Shown one piece after another: positions 13,371 to 17,806 of a stretch of 17,806 nucleotides of DNA. Source of the DNA: an uncultured Christensenellaceae bacterium. GTDB taxonomy: Bacteria; Bacillota; Clostridia; Christensenellales; Christensenellaceae. A program made the translations under genes and the position numbers. Position 1 is the first letter of the stretch. Every line of letters starts with the position of its first letter. A model generated the notes under the pieces. That model saw nothing but the letters and a program-made list of their open reading frames with translations, searched no databases and had not been told where the DNA came from. Location: the NCBI GenBank assembly GCA_934373295.1, contig CAKROK010000043.1, positions 1 to 17,806 on the forward strand. The letters run 5' to 3'.

Positions 13371-14099
13371 TTAAATATAAAAACCGCCGTTCACCCGTAT
13401 GACCTCGCCCGTGATGTAATCTGCAGAAGGGGACGCGAGAAAGCGTGCGCAGCCGGAAATGTCGTTCGGCTCGCCCAGTCTGTTAAGGGGTATGTTTTTT
13501 TGTAAATCTGCAAGAGTTTCTTCGGAATGTTCATTTAACATTCTTGAGCGAATGACGCCCGGGCTGATGCAGTTTACGCGCACGCCGCTGGGCGCGACCT
13601 CCTTGGCGAGCGCCTTTGTGAAGCCTATAATGCCAGCCTTTGCGGCGGAATAGACGACCTCGCAGGATGCGCCGCACTCTCCCCAGACGGAGGAAATATT
13701 AATGATGCACCCGCTCTTTTTGCGGATCATGTGGGGGAGTATGAGTCGGGTAAGCTTTATGACAGAGGTGAGGTTCGTCAAAATGACGCGGTCGATGTTC
13801 TGCGTCGATTCATCCGTAAACAGCATGGTGTCGCTCACGCCGGCGTTGTTGATGAGGACGTCGACGTCCCTTTCAACGGCAAAGTCGACGAGCGATTTTA
13901 TGTCGTTATCCGAGCATAAGTCCGCCATAATGCTCTCGGCGCTGTAGCCGCTGCCGTTTATCATTGCGCAAAGCTCCTCACATTCTGCTTTGCTATTATT
14001 ATAATGTAGAATTACGCTGTCACCCGCAAGCGCAAAGCTCTTTGCCAGCGCGCCGCCTATCGAGCCGGATGCGCCTGTTATTAAAACTGTTCTTTTCAT
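13371..14099 (-). CDS. SDR family oxidoreductase, probable EF-P 5-aminopentanone reductase (YmfI-like)
   Basis: A classical short-chain dehydrogenase of 242 residues. The NAD(P) loop TGASGSIG is at 8-15, NNAG at 84-87, and the catalytic Ser137, Tyr150 and Lys154 are in canonical spacing. The stretch ISSVWGECGASCEVVYSAAKAG and the ending GEVIRVNGGFYI are more like YmfI-type reductases than FabG. YmfI reduces the 5-aminopentanone group on elongation factor P, the last step of its modification in Bacillus subtilis. FabG-like acyl reduction remains an alternative; no fatty-acid genes or efp lie in the window. The ATG at 14099 has AAAGGA six bases upstream. A promoter and a 7-base inverted repeat lie directly before it, and hppA is divergent. 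Confidence 0.85.
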   Translation of the reverse strand: MKRTVLITGASGSIGGALAKSFALAGDSVILHYNNSKAECEELCAMINGSGYSAESIMADLCSDNDIKSLVDFAVERDVDVLINNAGVSDTMLFTDESTQNIDRVILTNLTSVIKLTRLILPHMIRKKSGCIINISSVWGECGASCEVVYSAAKAGIIGFTKALAKEVAPSGVRVNCISPGVIRSRMLNEHSEETLADLQKNIPLNRLGEPNDISGCARFLASPSADYITGEVIRVNGGFYI

Positions 14100-14118
14100 G
14101 GCATGTCCTTTCGCCTAT

Positions 14119-14154
14119 AGGATATCATTTTTATCTATTAAAATCAAGATATCC
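14119..14154 (-). promoter_or_regulatory. SDR gene promoter framed by an inverted repeat (operator candidate)
   Basis: On the minus strand TTGATT (14142-14147) and TATCCT (14119-14124) are 17 bases apart, about 20 bases before the SDR start. The perfect inverted repeat GGATATC (14120-14126) and GATATCC (14148-14154) frames the promoter: one arm covers the -10 box and the other abuts the -35 box. This is a plausible repressor-binding arrangement. Confidence 0.45.
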
Positions 14155-14261
14155 GCATTTGAAAAAGCTGCATGTATGAACTTTTTGCATATTTGATTAA
14201 GCAATCCTGCATTTTCTGCCCGTTTTTTCACTTAAAAAGCGTCATTATTTTTGGAAAAAGG

Positions 14262-14289
14262 TTGATTTTGAGTTTTTTTATAGTATAAT
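14262..14289 (+). promoter_or_regulatory. Sigma-A-like promoter of hppA
   Basis: TTGATT (14262-14267) and a perfect TATAAT (14284-14289) are separated by 16 bases, with AAAGGAG and the hppA ATG about 20-35 bases downstream. The flanking DNA is A+T-rich, as in strong promoters. Confidence 0.7.
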
Positions 14290-14323
14290 ATTCTTATTAC
14301 CTAAATCGTAAAGGAGTTTTGTT

Positions 14324-16318
14324 ATGTCAATTCCATTTATTGTTGTCGGAATTTGTGCCATAGGTATTTTACTGGCGCTGTTCCTTCAGCAGAGCATTAA
14401 AAAGATTAATGTGGAAAATGCACGAATGAATGAGATAGCCGGATTCATCAAGACCGGCGCTATGGCGTATCTCATGAGACAGTACAAGGTCATCGCCATC
14501 TTCCTTGCAGTAATGGCGATCGTTCTGTTAATTGCCTTCGGCTGGATAATGATGGTATGCTTCATCTTCGGCGCAGTGCTTTCCATATTAGCTGGCTTTG
14601 TAGGCATGAGAAGTGCCGTAATGTCCAACGTGAGAACTGCGAGCGAGGCGCAAAAGGGCCTTGCATCTGCGTTCAAGGTTGCGTTCTCCGGCGGCGCGAT
14701 AATGGGCCTCATGGTCGTTTGTCTCGGCGCTGCGGGCGTGTCTATCGTCTATGCATTTACGAATGACACGACTGTCCTCACCGGCTTCTCCCTTGGCGCA
14801 TCCTCTATTGCGTTGTTCTGTAGAGTAGGCGGCGGCATCTACACCAAGGCTGCTGACGTCGGCGCTGACCTCGTCGGTAAGGTCGAGGCGGGCATCCCCG
14901 AGGACGACCCGAGAAACCCCGCTGTTATAGCGGATAACGTCGGCGATAACGTCGGTGACGTAGCGGGAATGGGCGCTGACCTGTTCGAGTCCTATGTCGG
15001 CTGTATCGTCTCCGCACTCGTCCTGGCGACGTCCATGGCGGATGCGTTTAGGGCAAATTCTCTCTTCATAGTTTTAGCTATCGTGGGCGCGGGCATTGCA
15101 GCGTCTCTCATAGGCGTGGTTATCGTCAGATTTATAAAGGCTAAGAATGTTCAGAGCACGTTAAATCTGGGCACATACATCGCGGCGGGTCTTCTCGCGA
15201 TCGCTGCGGCGGTGCTTTCATGGGTTCTGTTCGGCAATCTTTGGCTGTTCGCGGCTATCGCCTGCGGCATAGTCTGCGGCGTGCTTCTCGGCTTCTTTAC
15301 CGAGATATACACCTCCGGCGATTACAAGAGCGTAAAGAAGATCGCGCAGTCCTCCGAGACGGGCGCGGCTACCACCGTTCTTTCCGGTTATGCGATCGGT
15401 CTTAAATCCACCGTTCTTCCCATACTCGCATTAGTCGGCGCTATCATTGGCTCGTTCATCCTCGGTCAGCAGGTTGGCGGCGATATCTCCAGCGGATTCT
15501 TCGGCGTTGTATTAGCGGCTCTCGGTATGCTCGCGACAGTCGGCATCACGATCTCCGTTGACGCATACGGCCCCATCGCGGATAACGCGGGCGGCATCGC
15601 GGAAATGTCCGGCGCGGGCGAGGAGGTCAGAAACATCACCGACCATCTCGACGCAGTAGGCAACACCACCGCTGCTATCGGCAAGGGCTTCTCCATCGGC
15701 TCCGCTGCACTCACGGCGCTTGCGCTGTTCACGGCGTATGCACAGGCAGTCGGTCTGTTCGATAAGGGCATCAACCTCATCAGCGCGGACGTCATCTCCG
15801 GCATGTTCATAGGAGGTATGCTCGTATTCCTGTTCTCCGCAATGACTATCGACTCCGTCTCCAAGGCGGCTTATCAGATGATAGAGGAAGTCAGAAGCCA
15901 GTTCAGAAGCAAGCCCGGCATCATGCAGGGAACCGAGCAGCCTGACTACAAGAGATGCGTAGACATTTCCACCCGTGCGGCTATAAAGGAAATGATCGTT
16001 CCCTCCATCATCGCTATCGTAGCTCCCGTGCTCGTCGGTCTTTGGTCGACGGACGCTTTGGGCGGTCTGCTCTGCGGCGCGACGCTCACCGGCGTATTGA
16101 TGGCGATAATGATGTCCAACGCAGGCGGCGCGTGGGATAACGCGAAGAAGTATATCGAAGGCGGCCACAACGGCGGCAAGGGCTCAGAGGCTCATAAGGC
16201 TGCTGTTATCGGCGACACCGTCGGCGATCCCTTCAAGGATACGGCCGGCCCGTCCTTAAACATACTCATCAAGTTGATGAGCATAGTTGCGCTCGTATTT
16301 GCGCCTCTGTTCATGTAA
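14324..16318 (+). CDS. hppA: Membrane-bound ion-translocating pyrophosphatase, K+-dependent type
   Basis: A 664-residue integral membrane pyrophosphatase with about 16 helices that hydrolyses cytoplasmic pyrophosphate and pumps Na+ and/or H+ outward. The substrate-site motifs are GGGIYTKAADVGADLVGK (169-186), DDPRNPAVIADNVGDNVGD (194-212) and the C-terminal GDTVGDPFKDTAGPSLN; all are intact. GNTTAAIGKG (446-455) has Ala450 where K+-independent enzymes have Lys, so K+ dependence is predicted. The gate Glu222 is in DLFESY, the position used by Na+-pumping members, not the later position of plant-type H+ pumps. A strong promoter and AAAGGAG precede the ATG, and a strong hairpin terminator follows, so it is monocistronic. 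Codon choice is more biased to C-ending codons (ATC, GGC, CTC) than in its neighbours, consistent with high expression. Confidence 0.97.
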   Translation: MSIPFIVVGICAIGILLALFLQQSIKKINVENARMNEIAGFIKTGAMAYLMRQYKVIAIFLAVMAIVLLIAFGWIMMVCFIFGAVLSILAGFVGMRSAVMSNVRTASEAQKGLASAFKVAFSGGAIMGLMVVCLGAAGVSIVYAFTNDTTVLTGFSLGASSIALFCRVGGGIYTKAADVGADLVGKVEAGIPEDDPRNPAVIADNVGDNVGDVAGMGADLFESYVGCIVSALVLATSMADAFRANSLFIVLAIVGAGIAASLIGVVIVRFIKAKNVQSTLNLGTYIAAGLLAIAAAVLSWVLFGNLWLFAAIACGIVCGVLLGFFTEIYTSGDYKSVKKIAQSSETGAATTVLSGYAIGLKSTVLPILALVGAIIGSFILGQQVGGDISSGFFGVVLAALGMLATVGITISVDAYGPIADNAGGIAEMSGAGEEVRNITDHLDAVGNTTAAIGKGFSIGSAALTALALFTAYAQAVGLFDKGINLISADVISGMFIGGMLVFLFSAMTIDSVSKAAYQMIEEVRSQFRSKPGIMQGTEQPDYKRCVDISTRAAIKEMIVPSIIAIVAPVLVGLWSTDALGGLLCGATLTGVLMAIMMSNAGGAWDNAKKYIEGGHNGGKGSEAHKAAVIGDTVGDPFKDTAGPSLNILIKLMSIVALVFAPLFM

Positions 16319-16336
16319 TCAGTACGAAATTAATAG

Positions 16337-16365
16337 AAAGCGCTCTCGTGTGAGGGCGCTTTTTT
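16337..16365 (+). terminator. Factor-independent terminator of hppA
   Basis: AAGCGC-T-CTC (16338-16347) pairs with GAG-G-GCGCTT (16352-16361) through nine Watson-Crick pairs and one T-G wobble, with a GTGT loop and a T run to 16365. It lies 18 bases after the hppA stop. Confidence 0.92.
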
Positions 16366-16392
16366 GTGTTCCGTTTTGTTTTATTTATAAGA

Positions 16393-16503
16393 TGTAGGCG
16401 ATTTATGCTCTGCGATACAGGCCAATTTTACCTTTAAAAACGCATTACAGCCGTTGTTTTGCGTATTTTGCCTACAGTAAAGGCTTTTAGAGAAACGCTG
16501 TAA
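16393..16503. other. Intergenic region rich in inverted repeats, no gene recognised
   Basis: Between the hppA terminator and the PBP terminator there is no credible ORF. It holds TGTAGGC (16393-16399) with GCCTACA (16470-16476), TTACAGC (16445-16451) with GCTGTAA (16497-16503), and CCTTTA (16431-16436) with TAAAGG (16478-16483). The pairs interlock and do not nest. It may be a structured RNA or protein-binding DNA, but the repeats are short enough that chance is possible. Confidence 0.25.
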
Positions 16504-16510
16504 AAATGGC

Positions 16511-16550
16511 AAATAAAGACCCGATTATCGTGTTTGACGATCGGGTCTTA
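16511..16550 (-). terminator. Factor-independent terminator of the PBP gene
   Basis: A 10-base perfect stem, AAGACCCGAT (16516-16525) with ATCGGGTCTT (16540-16549), is followed on the minus strand by TTTATTT. It lies just downstream of the PBP stop codon and is oriented to end that transcript. Confidence 0.85.
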
Positions 16551-16560
16551 AAGCTCTGTA

Positions 16561-17806
16561 TTATCCTTCCGGCTCCGGCTCGGGGGTGATCGGGTCAGAG
16601 GGTTCGGGAGTGGGCGTGGGTTCCGGAGTAAGATTTTCTATCGCTTTATCCACTGCGCTTTCAAGCACGGATGCTGCATCGAGAATATCCTTTCTGTTCG
16701 GCTCTTTTTTATTGATGAGCTTTTTTAGTGCAGTGATATTGCTGTTGATGCTCTTCTTGTCAGCGGATGTCATTCGCTCACCATAGCGGGAGAGTGACTT
16801 CTGTGCGTAGCTTATCGTTGAGTTTGCGGTGTCTATCGCGTCCTTCAGCTTTTCGTTGTTGTCATACCACTTCTTGTCGTGAACTGTGCAGACCTCATCA
16901 GCCTCACCCTTTGAGACGATAGCATTGGGTACGATCTTTTTAAGCTCGCTCTCGGAGAGTTTAGCATAATCGGAATCCTTAGGGATGACTACGCCAGAGC
17001 CGTGCTCAATACTGCTTTCGGGGCAGTATTCGGATGCGAGACAGCCGCTGTCCGTGCAGATATCCGCGGATGTATGCCAATCGCACACGCCGAGGGATTT
17101 TACCGCGTCCTTTGCGATGAGGTCAGAGACGGGCGGATTTGTCTTATCCGCAGAGCAGAGCTTTGTCGCGCGCTTGCCTGAAAGCGAACAGAGCGTGACG
17201 GTCGTCAGGCCGTGCGAGGAAGCAGTGCCTTCGATGATGGGCTTATTCTCATAGCCTTCAAGAATCTTGCTCATATAGCGCTGCCATAAGGGGGCCGCCG
17301 TTCCGCCGCCCGAACAGCCTCTTTGCAGCTCGACATAATCGTCGTGACCGATCCATACACAGCTCGTGTAATAGGGGGTCATTCCGGCGAACACGACGCA
17401 CTTGTTTTCGACGTTAGTACCCGTCTTACCTGCGACGGTCATGCCGCTTATCCTCGCGTTTGTGCCCGTGCCGCCCTGAACAGCGCCCTTTAAGGCCTCT
17501 ACGAGCATATATGCGGAGGATTCCTTATAAACCTGATAGCTGTCCTGAACATCCTCGGCGGTGAGGATCGTATTGCCGTCCTTATCGGTGATTTTCGTGA
17601 ATGCTATAGGCTCGCGGTAGACGCCCTGGTTGGCTATGGCGGTGTATGCGCTCGTCAGCTCTAGCATGGATATGCCGCTCGTTCCCAGCGCGAGACCTAT
17701 GCCGTCCTTATTTAGCGTAGGCTCGTTGAAGTTCATCTTCACCAAGTATTCATACGAATTATCCACGCCGACATGCTCCATAATCGTCCTCGCGGCGACT
17801 ATATTG
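16561..17806 (-). CDS. Class A penicillin-binding protein, C-terminal part (gene runs off the right edge)
   Basis: This is the 3' part of a peptidoglycan transpeptidase/glycosyltransferase. The reading frame continues past the ATG at 17781 to the window edge as NIVAARTIMEHVG, which matches the segment beginning with the Asn of the SxN motif. That ATG is therefore internal, and the glycosyltransferase domain and SxxK lie outside. The third active-site motif KTGT is present (17416-17427), followed by the usual FAGMTPYYTSCVWIGHD strand. After the transpeptidase domain come a region with about ten Cys (LCSLSGKRATKLC, ICTDSGCLASEYC), a roughly 75-residue helical segment (16630-16857) that resembles the DnaK C-terminal lid, and a Pro/Glu-rich tail (PEPTPTPEPSDP...). 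The protein is membrane-anchored with these parts outside. A hairpin terminator follows at once. Confidence 0.93.
   Translation of the reverse strand, partial: NIVAARTIMEHVGVDNSYEYLVKMNFNEPTLNKDGIGLALGTSGISMLELTSAYTAIANQGVYREPIAFTKITDKDGNTILTAEDVQDSYQVYKESSAYMLVEALKGAVQGGTGTNARISGMTVAGKTGTNVENKCVVFAGMTPYYTSCVWIGHDDYVELQRGCSGGGTAAPLWQRYMSKILEGYENKPIIEGTASSHGLTTVTLCSLSGKRATKLCSADKTNPPVSDLIAKDAVKSLGVCDWHTSADICTDSGCLASEYCPESSIEHGSGVVIPKDSDYAKLSESELKKIVPNAIVSKGEADEVCTVHDKKWYDNNEKLKDAIDTANSTISYAQKSLSRYGERMTSADKKSINSNITALKKLINKKEPNRKDILDAASVLESAVDKAIENLTPEPTPTPEPSDPITPEPEPEG

Noticed and set aside
15512..16168. Long minus-strand ORF (218 codons) inside hppA
   Set aside because: It is antisense to a strongly conserved enzyme gene, has no ribosome site and a composition typical of a shadow frame.
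1..17806. CRISPR arrays, tRNA or rRNA genes, transposases, integrases, toxin-antitoxin pairs
   Set aside because: No regularly spaced repeats, no cloverleaf or rRNA-like sequence, and no matching protein motifs were seen on either strand.

Overview
The window looks like a vegetative chromosomal segment of a member of the Clostridia (Bacillota). The basis is the gene content: a cdaA-cdaR c-di-AMP module, a BofC-like protein, a K+-dependent membrane pyrophosphatase, an SDR of the EF-P 5-aminopentanone reductase type, and a class A penicillin-binding protein with a clostridial-style tail. AGGAGG-type ribosome binding sites and sigma-A-like TATAAT boxes fit this. Base composition is moderate, with heavy use of ATA isoleucine codons. 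The order or genus cannot be fixed from the sequence. I see no rRNA, tRNA, CRISPR array, transposase or phage gene.

Layout. 1-2632 holds two tail-to-tail pairs whose 3' ends overlap: a membrane-anchored flavodoxin-like protein against a patatin-like hydrolase, then a polysaccharide deacetylase against a small zinc-ribbon membrane protein. 2757-4153 is a tight three-gene unit: an orphan WYL-domain protein, a small helical protein, and a PAS-like/PP2C serine phosphatase. 4159-8148 starts with a good promoter and runs through cdaA, cdaR, a COG2509-type FAD protein and a cysteine-rich ferredoxin with almost no spacing. 8197-10709 carries a bofC-like gene, proA and a Bax-inhibitor-1 family gene, closed by a strong hairpin terminator. 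ispE (10763-11626, minus) diverges from a methyltransferase-rluA pair (11710-13196). A minus-strand SDR (13371-14099) diverges from hppA (14324-16318). The right edge is the 3' part of a minus-strand class A PBP.

How the genes fit together. Several act on the envelope and its energetics: c-di-AMP synthesis with its CdaR partner, a PBP, a polysaccharide deacetylase, IspE (isoprenoid precursors for undecaprenyl lipid carrier) and an ion-pumping pyrophosphatase that recycles the pyrophosphate of biosynthesis. Others act on the translation apparatus: a pseudouridine synthase, an RlmI-like methyltransferase and a probable EF-P-modifying reductase. The most unusual points are a DnaK-lid-like helical segment at the C-terminus of the PBP, the WYL/small-protein/PP2C signalling unit, the redox pair placed directly behind cdaA-cdaR where glmM is often found, and three structured or palindromic intergenic regions. 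I found no clear defence system or mobile element.
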